From Sporosarcina highlanderae (lineage in GTDB: Bacteria; Bacillota; Bacilli; Bacillales_A; Planococcaceae), in NCBI RefSeq assembly GCF_030433715.1, contig NZ_JAROCC010000012.1, positions 1 to 64,000 of the forward strand: a DNA stretch of 64,000 nt, in the 5' to 3' direction. A program made the position numbers and the translations under genes. Below, piece after piece: positions 1-7,167 of the stretch (within the stretch, counting starts at the first letter, position 1; each line of letters begins with the position of its first letter). The notes below the pieces were generated by a model. That model had not been told where the DNA came from. It made no database searches and was given only the letters and a program-made list of their open reading frames with translations.

Positions 1-74
1 CCGCAGTAGCTCAGTGGTAGAGCAATCGGCTGTTAACCGATCGGTCGTAGGTTCGAGTCCTACCTGCGGAGCCA
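1..74 (+). tRNA. tRNA-Asn (GTT), first base outside window
   Basis: Cloverleaf with anticodon GTT in the loop ctGTTaa, a T-arm around ggttcgagtcc and an encoded CCA at 72-74. The acceptor 3' strand ctgcgga (64-70) needs a T before base 1, so the gene is cut by one base at the window edge. It is the first visible member of a long tRNA operon. Confidence 0.95.
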
Positions 75-77
75 ATT

Positions 78-168
78 GGAGAGCTGTCCGAGTGGCCGAA
101 GGAGCACGATTGGAAATCGTGTATACGCTAACCGCGTATCAAGGGTTCAAATCCCTTGCTCTCCGCCA
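78..168 (+). tRNA. tRNA-Ser (GGA)
   Basis: Class II tRNA with a long variable arm. The anticodon stem acgat/atcgt encloses the anticodon GGA. The acceptor ggagagc pairs with gctctcc, and CCA is encoded. It starts four bases after the Asn gene. Confidence 0.95.
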
Positions 169-186
169 GTTTTAAATCTTACATAT

Positions 187-261
187 GGCCCCTTGGTCAA
201 GCGGTTAAGACACCGCCCTTTCACGGCGGTAACACGGGTTCGAATCCCGTAGGGGTCACCA
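187..261 (+). tRNA. tRNA-Glu (TTC)
   Basis: Acceptor ggcccct pairs with aggggtc, the anticodon loop is ctTTCac, and CCA is encoded. Confidence 0.95.
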
Positions 262-271
262 TTTTATATTC

Positions 272-347
272 GGAGGATTAGCTCAGCTGGGAGAGCACCT
301 GCCTTACAAGCAGGGGGTCGGCGGTTCGAACCCGTCATCCTCCACCA
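272..347 (+). tRNA. tRNA-Val (TAC)
   Basis: Acceptor ggaggat pairs with atcctcc, the anticodon is TAC, and CCA is encoded. The next intact tRNA gene begins only at 517; the gap holds a repeat and hairpins. Confidence 0.95.
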
Positions 348-360
348 TTTAATTAATACA

Positions 361-406
361 GTAGGATTTAAAATTCCTACAACTAACATTATCGCGGGGT
401 GGAGCA
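361..406 (+). repeat. Upstream copy of a 46-bp direct repeat ending in the first 14 nt of tRNA-fMet
   Basis: This segment matches 485-530 at 44 of 46 positions. It ends with cgcggggtggagca, the first 14 bases of the initiator tRNA, and then diverges. There is no anticodon or T arm, so it is a truncated tRNA copy and not a gene. The 5' part is itself an imperfect palindrome (gtagga, then tcctac). Confidence 0.85.
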
Positions 407-456
407 AATCTCATCACGCAGAATGAGATTTGTGTAATTTCCTAAAAGGAAATTAC
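406..456. other. Two adjacent hairpins between the tRNA-fMet repeat copies
   Basis: Hairpin 1 pairs aaatctcat (406-414) with atgagattt (423-431). Hairpin 2 pairs gtaatttcct (434-443) with aggaaattac (447-456) across a 3-base loop. Neither has a T-run. They fill the space between the truncated and intact tRNA-fMet 5' ends. They may be processing or mobile-repeat structures. Confidence 0.6.
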
Positions 457-484
457 AACTTAGTCCCAAAACAAAACAACACGC

Positions 485-516
485 GTAGGATTTAAATTTC
501 CTACAACTCACATTAT

Positions 517-530
<14 letters not shown>
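485..530 (+). repeat. Downstream copy of the 46-bp direct repeat, containing the true tRNA-fMet 5' end
   Basis: This copy differs from 361-406 by two substitutions. It runs from the spacer into the first 14 bases of the intact tRNA-fMet at 517. Confidence 0.85.
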
Positions 531-591
<61 letters not shown>

Positions 592-594
592 AAT

Positions 595-670
595 GGTCCC
601 GTGGTGTAGCGGTTAACATGCCTGCCTGTCACGCAGGAGATCGCCGGTTCGATCCCGGTCGGGACCGCCA
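595..670 (+). tRNA. tRNA-Asp (GTC)
   Basis: Acceptor ggtcccg pairs with cgggacc, the anticodon loop is ctGTCac, and CCA is encoded. It begins three bases after tRNA-fMet. Confidence 0.95.
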
Positions 671-679
671 TTTTTATGT

Positions 680-755
680 GGCTCAGTAGCTCAGTCGGTA
701 GAGCAAAGGACTGAAAATCCTTGTGTCGGCGGTTCGATTCCGTCCTGAGCCACCA
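680..755 (+). tRNA. tRNA-Phe (GAA)
   Basis: Acceptor ggctcag pairs with ctgagcc, the anticodon is GAA, and CCA is encoded. Confidence 0.95.
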
Positions 756-770
756 TTTTAATATAATGTT

Positions 771-843
<73 letters not shown>

Positions 844-856
844 TCATTTTTCCCAT

Positions 857-941
857 GGTGGGGTAGCGAAGTGGCTAAACGCGGCGGACTGTAAATCCGC
901 TCCCTCCGGGTTCGGCGGTTCGAATCCGTCCCCCACCACCA
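857..941 (+). tRNA. tRNA-Tyr (GTA)
   Basis: Class II tRNA with a long variable arm, anticodon loop ctGTAaa, acceptor ggtgggg paired with ccccacc, and encoded CCA. Confidence 0.95.
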
Positions 942-948
942 TCTTTAC

Positions 949-1022
949 AGGGGCATAGTTTAACGGTAGAATAGAGGTCTCCAAAACCTTTGGTGTGGGT
1001 TCGATTCCTACTGCCCCTGCCA
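949..1022 (+). tRNA. tRNA-Trp (CCA)
   Basis: Acceptor aggggca pairs with tgcccct, the anticodon is CCA in ctCCAaa, and the 3' CCA is encoded. Confidence 0.95.
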
Positions 1023-1045
1023 TTACTGTTTAAGTTTAATATTAT

Positions 1046-1122
1046 GGCGGTTGTGGCGAAGTGGTTAACGCATCGGATTGTGGTTCCGACATTCGAGGGT
1101 TCGATTCCCTTCAGCCGCCCCA
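1046..1122 (+). tRNA. tRNA-His (GTG), copy 1
   Basis: Anticodon GTG. The extra G at position -1 (1046) faces discriminator C, which is typical of bacterial tRNA-His. CCA is encoded. A near-identical copy follows 30 bp downstream. Confidence 0.95.
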
Positions 1123-1152
1123 TTTCCGTTATTGTTTTTTTAATTTTATTAT

Positions 1153-1229
1153 GGCGATTGTGGCGAAGTGGTTAACGCATCGGATTGTGGTTCCGACATT
1201 CGAGGGTTCGATTCCCTTCAGTCGCCCCA
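1153..1229 (+). tRNA. tRNA-His (GTG), copy 2
   Basis: Identical to copy 1 except for one acceptor base pair. The 5' strand reads ggcgattg instead of ggcggttg and the 3' strand cagtcgcc instead of cagccgcc. A G-C pair has become A-T with both sides changed, so folding is kept and the copy is probably functional. Confidence 0.95.
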
Positions 1230-1238
1230 TTTAAGTTT

Positions 1239-1310
1239 TGGGGTATAGCCAAGCGGTAAGGCAACGGACTTTGACTCCGTCATTCGTTGGTTCGAATCCA
1301 GCTACCCCAG
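1239..1310 (+). tRNA. tRNA-Gln (TTG), CCA not encoded
   Basis: Acceptor tggggta pairs with tacccca (1303-1309), the discriminator is G1310 and the anticodon is TTG. The following bases are T-rich, so the tail is not encoded. Confidence 0.94.
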
Positions 1311-1315
1311 TTTTT

Positions 1316-1390
1316 GCGGAAGTAGTTCAGTGGTAGAATACGACCTTGCCAAGGTCGGGGTCGCGGGTTCGAATCCCGTCTTCCGCTCCA
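1316..1390 (+). tRNA. tRNA-Gly (GCC)
   Basis: Acceptor gcggaag pairs with cttccgc, the anticodon is GCC, and CCA is encoded. Confidence 0.95.
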
Positions 1391-1400
1391 CTTATCTTAC

Positions 1401-1474
1401 GGCGGCATAGCCAAGCGGTAAGGCACGGGTCTGCAACACCCTTACCACCGGTTCGATTCCGGTTGCCGCCTCCA
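1401..1474 (+). tRNA. tRNA-Cys (GCA)
   Basis: Acceptor ggcggca pairs with tgccgcc, the anticodon is GCA, and CCA is encoded. Confidence 0.95.
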
Positions 1475-1508
1475 TATTTTTTATATGCTGAATGTAAGTT
1501 ATTGTTAT

Positions 1509-1589
1509 GCCCGAGTGGTGGAATGGCAGACACGTCGCACTCAAAATGCGATGCCGCGAGGCGTGCCGGTTCAAGTCCGGCCTCGGGTA
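1509..1589 (+). tRNA. tRNA-Leu (CAA), last gene of the cluster
   Basis: Class II tRNA with anticodon loop ctCAAaa. Acceptor gcccgag pairs with ctcgggt (1582-1588, ending in G-U), and the discriminator is A1589. The sequence continues TCCA, so a CCA is present but shifted by one base. Position 35 bp before the terminator marks it as the operon end. Confidence 0.93.
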
Positions 1590-1596
1590 TCCACGT

Positions 1597-1629
1597 CAAA
1601 AAGATACAACTTATGTTGTATCTTTTTGC
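1597..1629 (+). terminator. Intrinsic terminator of the tRNA operon
   Basis: The stem aaaaagatacaac (1598-1610) pairs with gttgtatcttttt (1615-1627) across the loop ttat, and the 3' side is T-rich. Confidence 0.85.
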
Positions 1630-1655
1630 TTTTCAGGTTAGTTTTATTGAAATTG

Positions 1656-1694
1656 AAAATGCTCCTTTCCGCTAAAACGGGAGGAGCATTTTTA
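1656..1694. terminator. Terminator-like hairpin between the tRNA operon and the B3/4 gene
   Basis: aaaatgctcc pairs with ggagcattttt, with an A-tract on one side and a T-tract on the other. It can stop the minus-strand gene ending at 1719 and back up the tRNA terminator. Confidence 0.65.
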
Positions 1695-1718
1695 ATGGAT
1701 TGACTTCGGCGAATCTTA

Positions 1719-2411
1719 TCATTTCAATACGATCGATGGCTGTTCGGCAGATAAAACAAATGAAGAGAACTCTCCGCCACTGATGCTTGTAAACATATTT
1801 CCGCAAGCTGAAGTTAGTTTCAAAGCTTCCTCTTTTGCCATAGAAGGACGGATGAAAAGAACATGCAATGCAGCTGTTGTCTCTTGGGTTACTGCGGTTC
1901 GTACGGAGTCGACAAACGGGCTGCCGAAGGGGCTACAATCATCTCTAAGTAAAAGAATGTTGTTAAGCGAGTTGAAACGGCCGTTCAAGCCGTCATATCC
2001 TTCCTCTTCACCCCCTATTGTGAAATAGGCATTTCCAACAATCTTATTTAAATCGTAAATGCCAGCTGGAATTTCATATTGCAGGGAAAAGAATGTATTG
2101 AGGTCTACCGCACTATGGAAGGGCTGCAAGTAATTTTGTTTTTTAATCCGTCGAAAGAGAGCCTCCGCAGATGGTCGATAACGGTTCGGGTCTGCCCCAA
2201 AAGCTTTCCATACCGTTCTCCAAGCTTGTAGGTTAGGAAAATCAGTGAATGGTTTTTTCTCCAATTCGAAGAAAAGCTGTTCTTGAAATAATTGTAATCT
2301 CCCTTTTAGCATTTGAGGGGATTCTGATACAGTAATTTTGGTATAATGGTTAATGCCCAATTTCAAGTCGGGTACAACTTTAAAAAGCTCTTTGTCTAAT
2401 TCAATCTTCAT
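1719..2411 (-). CDS. B3/4 domain protein (PheT-like tRNA-editing fold)
   Basis: About 230 residues resembling the free-standing B3/4 domain family, related to the editing module of phenylalanyl-tRNA synthetase beta. I recognise the stretch around AWRTVWKAFGADPNRYRPSAE and a later GFD/FTI-GGEEEG-like core. Such proteins are presumed to act on mischarged tRNA or amino acids, but function is unproven. I chose ATG at 2411 because AAGGG lies 8 nt upstream; an in-frame GTG at 2420 sits inside that site. It is divergent from queG with only 55 bp between starts. Position beside the tRNA operon fits a tRNA-related role. Confidence 0.75.
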   Translation of the reverse strand: MKIELDKELFKVVPDLKLGINHYTKITVSESPQMLKGRLQLFQEQLFFELEKKPFTDFPNLQAWRTVWKAFGADPNRYRPSAEALFRRIKKQNYLQPFHSAVDLNTFFSLQYEIPAGIYDLNKIVGNAYFTIGGEEEGYDGLNGRFNSLNNILLLRDDCSPFGSPFVDSVRTAVTQETTAALHVLFIRPSMAKEEALKLTSACGNMFTSISGGEFSSFVLSAEQPSIVLK

Positions 2412-2466
2412 TACAATCACCCTTGATTTCTTTTCATCAATTTTATCATATAGGAGGCTAACCGTT

Positions 2467-3594
2467 GTGAATGTCGCTCAATTGCAGAACTCGCTAAAAG
2501 AATATGCAGCTTCTATCGGAATCGACAAAATCGGCTTTACGACAGCGGCTCCTTTTCTTGAATTAAAAAATCGCTTGAGGCGTCAACAGGAGTTAGGCTA
2601 TCAGTCTGGATTTGAAGAAAGTGATATTGAAAAACGTACTGAACCAACATTATTACTTGATCAGGCTGAAAGCATTCTGTCCATTGCCATTGCATACCCT
2701 TCAAAAATGCAAAACTCACCTAAAGGTAAAAAAGGGGAGCGACGTGGCATTTTTTGCCGGGCTTCCTGGGGAATGGATTATCATCATGTTCTTCGTGAGA
2801 AGTTGTGGTTATTGGAACAATTTATTGCTGAACGGGTTCCTCATGCCAAAATGAGGTCAATGGTGGATACAGGAGAACTTTCTGACCGTGCTGTTGCACA
2901 GAGGGCTGGAATCGGCTGGTCTGCCAAAAACTGTTCAGTCATTACCCCGGAGTTTGGATCATATGTCTATTTAGGTGAAATGATCACGAATATACCATTT
3001 GAACCGGATATCCCGATGGAGGATCAATGCGGAGATTGCACGCTTTGTTTGGATGCATGTCCAACAGGTGCATTGATTCAAGGGGGACAGTTAAATGCTC
3101 AACGCTGTATCGCTTTTTTGACACAGACAAAAAAGGCGATACCAGAGGAGTTCAGGGCTAAAATTGGTAATCGGGTATACGGCTGTGATACTTGTCAGAC
3201 CGTCTGCCCTAAAAATAAAGGGATATACAATTTACACCAAGCTGCTTTTCAACCTGAGCCGGAGTTGGTCAAACCTCTATTGGTTCCCATGTTAAGTTTG
3301 TCAAACCGGGAATTCAAGGAGACTTACGGACATATGTCAGGGTCATGGAGGGGGAAGAACCCGATACAGAGGAATGCAATTCTTGCTCTTGCCCATTTTA
3401 AAGATGAGGCGTCTGTACCGGCACTTGCCGATCTATTAGTGAAGGATCCACGGCCACTCATACGGGGAACAGTTGCCTGGGCACTTGGCGAGATTGGTTC
3501 AAGTGAAGGATTGTCGGCGATTGAAGATGCAATGATGTCAGAGCAAGACCCGGACGTCCGTGCAGAAATGGAAAAAGTATTGGAAACTATATAA
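2467..3594 (+). CDS. queG: Epoxyqueuosine reductase QueG
   Basis: Cobalamin- and Fe-S-dependent enzyme that reduces epoxyqueuosine to queuosine at tRNA position 34. The 375-residue product has the conserved VDTGELSDR region, then two 4Fe-4S motifs (CGDCTLCLDACP near residue 190 and CDTCQTVCP near 235). It ends in a HEAT-like tail typical of the Bacillus proteins. The start is GTG at 2467, 9 nt after AGGAGG (2452-2457); the reading frame runs upstream without a better site. trmL follows after 13 bp, so two wobble-position tRNA modification genes form an operon beside the tRNA cluster. Confidence 0.93.
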   Translation: MNVAQLQNSLKEYAASIGIDKIGFTTAAPFLELKNRLRRQQELGYQSGFEESDIEKRTEPTLLLDQAESILSIAIAYPSKMQNSPKGKKGERRGIFCRASWGMDYHHVLREKLWLLEQFIAERVPHAKMRSMVDTGELSDRAVAQRAGIGWSAKNCSVITPEFGSYVYLGEMITNIPFEPDIPMEDQCGDCTLCLDACPTGALIQGGQLNAQRCIAFLTQTKKAIPEEFRAKIGNRVYGCDTCQTVCPKNKGIYNLHQAAFQPEPELVKPLLVPMLSLSNREFKETYGHMSGSWRGKNPIQRNAILALAHFKDEASVPALADLLVKDPRPLIRGTVAWALGEIGSSEGLSAIEDAMMSEQDPDVRAEMEKVLETI

Positions 3595-3607
3595 GGGAAG
3601 TGCTGAA

Positions 3608-4081
3608 ATGGCGATACATGTCGCGTTATTCGAACCATTAATACCAGCGAATACTGGAAATATTGCCCGTACATGTGCCGGGACAGGAACAAAGCTTCAT
3701 TTGATTAAACCACTTGGGTTTTCTACGGATGATAAAATGTTGAAGCGCGCAGGACTGGATTATTGGCAATATGTCGATATAACCTACCATGAAGGAATAC
3801 AGGAATTCTTTGATTCGTTTCCAGAGGCCGAGTTCTACTTCATCACTAAATTTGGTGAAAAGACGTATTCCCACTTCGACTTTTCGGATCAAGGGAAGGA
3901 TTACTTCTTTGTTTTCGGTAAAGAGACGACAGGCTTGCCAGAAGAAGTGATTGAGAATAACAAAGAGACTTGCTTACGGATTCCGATGAATGGAAATATC
4001 CGGTCCTTAAACTTATCAAATACGGCTGCTATTCTTATTTATGAAGCTTTGAGGCAACAGTCCTATTTAGACTTAAAATAA
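3608..4081 (+). CDS. trmL: tRNA (cytidine/uridine-34 2'-O)-methyltransferase TrmL
   Basis: SPOUT-family methyltransferase of 157 residues, the normal TrmL length. It modifies the ribose of the wobble base in tRNA-Leu. The N terminus HVALFEPLIPANTGNIAR and the C-terminal motifs FGKETTGLP and IPMNGNIRSLNLSN are the family's knotted SAM-binding segments. The ATG at 3608 follows aagggaag, and the frame is open upstream into queG. It is cotranscribed with queG and ends at a strong terminator. Confidence 0.93.
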   Translation: MAIHVALFEPLIPANTGNIARTCAGTGTKLHLIKPLGFSTDDKMLKRAGLDYWQYVDITYHEGIQEFFDSFPEAEFYFITKFGEKTYSHFDFSDQGKDYFFVFGKETTGLPEEVIENNKETCLRIPMNGNIRSLNLSNTAAILIYEALRQQSYLDLK

Positions 4082-4082
4082 T

Positions 4083-4120
4083 AAAAAACGGGACAGCCTT
4101 ATATGGCATGTCCCGTTTTT
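4083..4120. terminator. Bidirectional terminator after trmL
   Basis: aaaacgggaca pairs with tgtcccgtttt, with A and T tracts outside. It serves trmL on the plus strand and the small minus-strand gene ending at 4127. Confidence 0.9.
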
Positions 4121-4126
4121 AAATTC

Positions 4127-4222
4127 TTATTTTTTTACTTTACCAGGCTTGTCTTCATAGCCACCTGTAAGGATAGCAGAAAGGAATGCAAAGCATACGC
4201 CTATGATAAGGATTAGTTTCAT
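4127..4222 (-). CDS. 31-residue single-span membrane peptide
   Basis: Short ORF with AGGAGG just upstream of ATG at 4222. The product begins MKLILIIGVCFAFLSAIL and ends with a charged tail (GGYEDKPGKVKK). Residues 2-19 form one hydrophobic span, so a small inner-membrane peptide or a cleaved signal-like peptide is likely. I do not recognise the family. A good sigma-A promoter (4260-4288) and a terminator bracket it as its own transcription unit, which supports expression. Confidence 0.7.
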   Translation of the reverse strand: MKLILIIGVCFAFLSAILTGGYEDKPGKVKK

Positions 4223-4259
4223 CAGATGTACCTCCTGTAAAATCATTAGTCCTTTATAT

Positions 4260-4288
4260 AGTATACCCTAAAACAAATGTGATTGTAA
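4260..4288 (-). promoter_or_regulatory. Sigma-A promoter for the 31-residue peptide gene
   Basis: On the minus strand TTACAA (4283-4288), 17 bp, TATACT (4260-4265). It lies 38 bp upstream of the start codon. Confidence 0.65.
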
Positions 4289-4395
4289 TGACTGACTTTA
4301 AAAATTGTGTCAGTTTCATTAACAGAGGCATCGGATTTCGAAAGTTGCTCAATTAGCGATACAATGGTAGTAAATATGAACAAGGGGGAAATGCT

Positions 4396-5226
4396 GTGAA
4401 GAACTTTGACGGAAAGATTGTACTTGCGAATGGCGTTGAAATGCCTCAGCTTGGTTTGGGCGTTTATAAGATGACTGATTCAGAGGAAACGCTTAAAGCG
4501 ATTTCTTACGCATTGCAAATAGGTTATAAGGCAATTGACACGGCAGCAATCTATGAAAATGAAAGGGAAACGGGTGAAGCTGTCCGGCAATCAGGTATTC
4601 CTCGGGAAGAATTATTCATCACATCAAAGGTGTGGAATGATGACCAAGGATATGATGAAACATTGAGGGCATTCGAAGCATCCCTTGAAAGGCTCGGGAT
4701 GGAATACTTGGATTTATATTTAACGCATTGGCCGGTTGCCGGCAAATATGTTGATACCTATCGTGCAATCGAGCGTCTCTATGAAGAAAAGTTGATTCGT
4801 TCAACAGGCGTTTCCAATCACCATATCCACCATTTAGAGAAAATTTTCAGTGTGGCAAACGTGAAGCCGATGGTAAATCAAATTGAATTGCATCCACGCC
4901 TCTCACAAGAGACTTTACGGAAGTTCTGCCAAGAGCATGGCATTGCAGTCACGTCATGGTCTCCGTTAGCAAGAGGCGGGCTTTTGGACAACCCGTTATT
5001 GAATGAAATAGGATTGAAATATGGGAAATCCCCTGCACAGGTAATTATTAAATGGCATTTGCAACACGGGTTAATTGTTATCCCTAAATCGGTGACGCAA
5101 GAACGTATAAAGGCTAATATCGAAGTTAAAGATTTCGAATTGGCACCGGAAGATATGATGAAAATTGATTCATTGAACATGGATGAGCGAACTGGTACTA
5201 ACCCTGAAAAATTTGATGAGGCATAA
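4396..5226 (+). CDS. Aldo/keto reductase
   Basis: NADPH-dependent carbonyl reductase of 276 residues, related to the Bacillus glyoxal/methylglyoxal reductases (YvgN type). Catalytic residues are visible: Asp and Tyr in DTAAIYENE, Lys in ITSKVW, His in LYLTHWP. The nucleotide-binding IPKSVTQERIKAN lies near the C terminus. The start is GTG at 4396 after aaggggg. It is monocistronic, with its own terminator. Methylglyoxal synthase is also encoded in this window, at 41547, but far away, so a shared role is only a guess. Confidence 0.9.
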   Translation: MKNFDGKIVLANGVEMPQLGLGVYKMTDSEETLKAISYALQIGYKAIDTAAIYENERETGEAVRQSGIPREELFITSKVWNDDQGYDETLRAFEASLERLGMEYLDLYLTHWPVAGKYVDTYRAIERLYEEKLIRSTGVSNHHIHHLEKIFSVANVKPMVNQIELHPRLSQETLRKFCQEHGIAVTSWSPLARGGLLDNPLLNEIGLKYGKSPAQVIIKWHLQHGLIVIPKSVTQERIKANIEVKDFELAPEDMMKIDSLNMDERTGTNPEKFDEA

Positions 5227-5232
5227 GTAACG

Positions 5233-5271
5233 AAAACCGGAGCGATGATTATCATCTACTCCGGTTTTTTT
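5233..5271. terminator. Bidirectional terminator between aldo/keto reductase and the pseudouridine synthase
   Basis: aaaaccggag pairs with ctccggtttt and is followed by a T-tract. Confidence 0.88.
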
Positions 5272-6124
5272 ATGAAATTTCTATGTCGGTTTGTTCTCCG
5301 GTAAACGGATGTACGAATTTCACTGTCTTCGCAACCAATCGATACGTTCCATCTTCCGTTTCGCTGCCCCCATATAAAGTATCCCCTTTGACAGGGTGCC
5401 CAATATGGGAGAAATGGACGCGGATTTGGTGCGTTCGGCCGGATTCAAGACTCGCTTCAATTAGTGTCGATTCCTCAAACCGCTCAATAATTTTAAAACG
5501 TGTGATGGCATCTTGCCCGTTAGGCGAGACTCGTCGTCTTGTCGGATGATGACGATCGCGCCCGATTGGATATTGAAGCGTTCCTCTCATGCGTTTTACC
5601 CGGCCATCGACTTCCGCATGGTAAATCCGTGTGATGGAGCGTTCCTCGATCATCCGGTCGAATAGCGCCTTCGCAATTGGATGTTTGGCTACAAGTACGA
5701 TACCTTCCGTTCCTTTGTCGAGGCGATGTACATGCTCTGCGTATGTACCGCTATTTTTTGAGACATGAGCCATGATGGCATTCATGAACGTCCCGCCCCC
5801 GTCAGCGTCATCAGGATGTGTTGCCATATTGGAGGGTTTCAAGGCAGCGATAATATGTTCATCCTCGAAAAGAATTGGAACGGTTATAGTCTCATCTTGC
5901 TTATAGGAGGAGGCTGCATCTTTGAAGTGAAAGATGAGGTCCGTACCTATTTCAAGTGGAGTCCGCCAGTCCAATGGTTCTCCTGCGCTATCTGTGACAG
6001 CCTTGTCCATCCGCATTTGATGGACAGTTTTTTTACCAGCCTGCCAATCATTTCGGAGAAGTTCTTCAATCGTTACCTTGTCATGTTTTGTCTTATAGGG
6101 AAAAGAAGTCATCATGTTATCCAT
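5270..6124 (-). CDS. RluA-family pseudouridine synthase
   Basis: Converts uridine to pseudouridine in rRNA or tRNA; the target cannot be read from sequence. About 284 residues: an S4-like N-terminal region, then the catalytic domain with HRLDKGTEG near residue 130 carrying the catalytic Asp. The usual RluA motif is HRLDxxTSG, so TSG has become TEG here. The C-terminal GRTHQIRVHF motif is intact. The ATG at 6124 overlaps the thioredoxin stop by one base (TGATG); a GTG at 6127 is an alternative. It is the third gene of the bdbC operon, an unexplained pairing. Confidence 0.85.
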   Translation of the reverse strand: MDNMMTSFPYKTKHDKVTIEELLRNDWQAGKKTVHQMRMDKAVTDSAGEPLDWRTPLEIGTDLIFHFKDAASSYKQDETITVPILFEDEHIIAALKPSNMATHPDDADGGGTFMNAIMAHVSKNSGTYAEHVHRLDKGTEGIVLVAKHPIAKALFDRMIEERSITRIYHAEVDGRVKRMRGTLQYPIGRDRHHPTRRRVSPNGQDAITRFKIIERFEESTLIEASLESGRTHQIRVHFSHIGHPVKGDTLYGGSETEDGTYRLVAKTVKFVHPFTGEQTDIEIS

Positions 6125-6612
6125 CACTTTTCATCGTACTCATCAAAGAACGTTCGAATTGTTTCTTTAATGTCTTCATCGTTTCCTTCGGGCAAGCCGA
6201 CTATGCGTTTGACTTCTTTGCCATCTTTATAATGGATAAGGGCTGGCCAAGATTGAATACCGTACGGTTGAGCTTGATCACCGAATTCCAACATGTTGAA
6301 TTGATATACATGTATTCCCTCTTCTTTTGCAACCGGCATTAGGAGAGGTGTCATCGCCATGCAATACTGGCACTCCGGGTGGAAGAAATAAGCAGTGACG
6401 GACTCGCCGGATCTAACCTTTTCATATAATTCATCAGGGAGCACGATATTACTGTAATTTTCATTACCAATAAGTGCAATCGTCGGCTTCTTAAGATCTT
6501 CTTTTCCATAAGGATTGTTTTTCAACTTCTCCTTGTCTGATTGGTTGGATAAAACAACAATCAGTGCGAAGATGGCAATAATGACGCCACCAATTATAAA
6601 TAGTTTTTTCAA
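6124..6612 (-). CDS. Membrane-anchored thioredoxin-like protein (CQYC active site)
   Basis: 162 residues. Residues 3-21 form a signal anchor, followed by a charged linker and a thioredoxin fold with the redox pair CQYC near residue 80 and the cis-Pro segment SWPALI. The domain should face outside the membrane. It lies one base downstream of bdbC, so the pair probably works as extracytoplasmic thiol oxidase and membrane partner, although its sequence is closer to thioredoxins than to BdbD. It is translationally coupled to the pseudouridine synthase gene. Confidence 0.85.
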   Translation of the reverse strand: MKKLFIIGGVIIAIFALIVVLSNQSDKEKLKNNPYGKEDLKKPTIALIGNENYSNIVLPDELYEKVRSGESVTAYFFHPECQYCMAMTPLLMPVAKEEGIHVYQFNMLEFGDQAQPYGIQSWPALIHYKDGKEVKRIVGLPEGNDEDIKETIRTFFDEYDEK

Positions 6613-6613
6613 T

Positions 6614-7039
6614 TCACTTAGACTCCTTTTGCCATTTCAATACGAATAGGCTTGTAATGAGGATTAGCACGAATGCCGTCAATGCCATGAACGGTATTGT
6701 GATAAATCCAAGGTAATTCACATACTGGCCAGTACATGGGACATTTCCGCAAGCGGGAGCACTGTCATGTAAAAAGGTGAGTTTCTGTATTCCATAATGA
6801 TAAATTGAAATACTTCCCCCGACGATTGCCATTACAGCCGTTGTCAAAGCAATTTTTGCATTCCTCTCATATAATGCAATTCCCGAAACAAGGACAATCG
6901 GATACATAAGGATACGCTGATACCAGCATAATGTACAAGGTTCAAATCCTCGAACCTCCGAATAGTACAAGGAACCAAGGGTTGCGATGAGGGAAATCGT
7001 GAAGATGAAAATAAGGCCATTCTCCAACCTTTTCTGCAT
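6614..7039 (-). CDS. bdbC: DsbB-like thiol-disulfide oxidoreductase BdbC
   Basis: Quinone-linked membrane oxidase that re-oxidises extracytoplasmic thiol oxidases. 141 residues with four membrane spans. The first redox pair is CTLC after FEP (near residue 35) and the second is CGNVPC in the second outer loop. Length and motif order match Bacillus BdbC. ATG at 7039 is preceded by AGGAG at normal distance. It is first in a three-gene minus-strand operon with a clear promoter at 7073-7101. Confidence 0.9.
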   Translation of the reverse strand: MQKRLENGLIFIFTISLIATLGSLYYSEVRGFEPCTLCWYQRILMYPIVLVSGIALYERNAKIALTTAVMAIVGGSISIYHYGIQKLTFLHDSAPACGNVPCTGQYVNYLGFITIPFMALTAFVLILITSLFVLKWQKESK

Positions 7040-7072
7040 TGCGTCAACTCCTAATTGTATGACTCATATTTG

Positions 7073-7101
7073 ATTATACGGTGCTGAGATTCCCATGTAA
7101 A
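7073..7101 (-). promoter_or_regulatory. Sigma-A promoter for bdbC operon
   Basis: On the minus strand TTTACA (7096-7101), 17 bp, TATAAT (7073-7078), 34 bp before the bdbC start. Confidence 0.75.
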
Positions 7102-7167
7102 ATAATCAAAACGTTCATGACTTACCCTAATGATTATTGGGTACATATAAAGGGAGAGGTGAACGGA

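Noticed and set aside
2353..2466. N-terminal extension of QueG by 38 codons
   Set aside because: It overlaps the divergent B3/4 gene and lacks a ribosome site, whereas GTG 2467 has AGGAGG at 9 nt.
7122..7143. Interrupted palindrome ACCC...GGGT before the GNAT-nitrilase gene
   Set aside because: The arms are only 4 bp and the centre is off by one base; likely chance.
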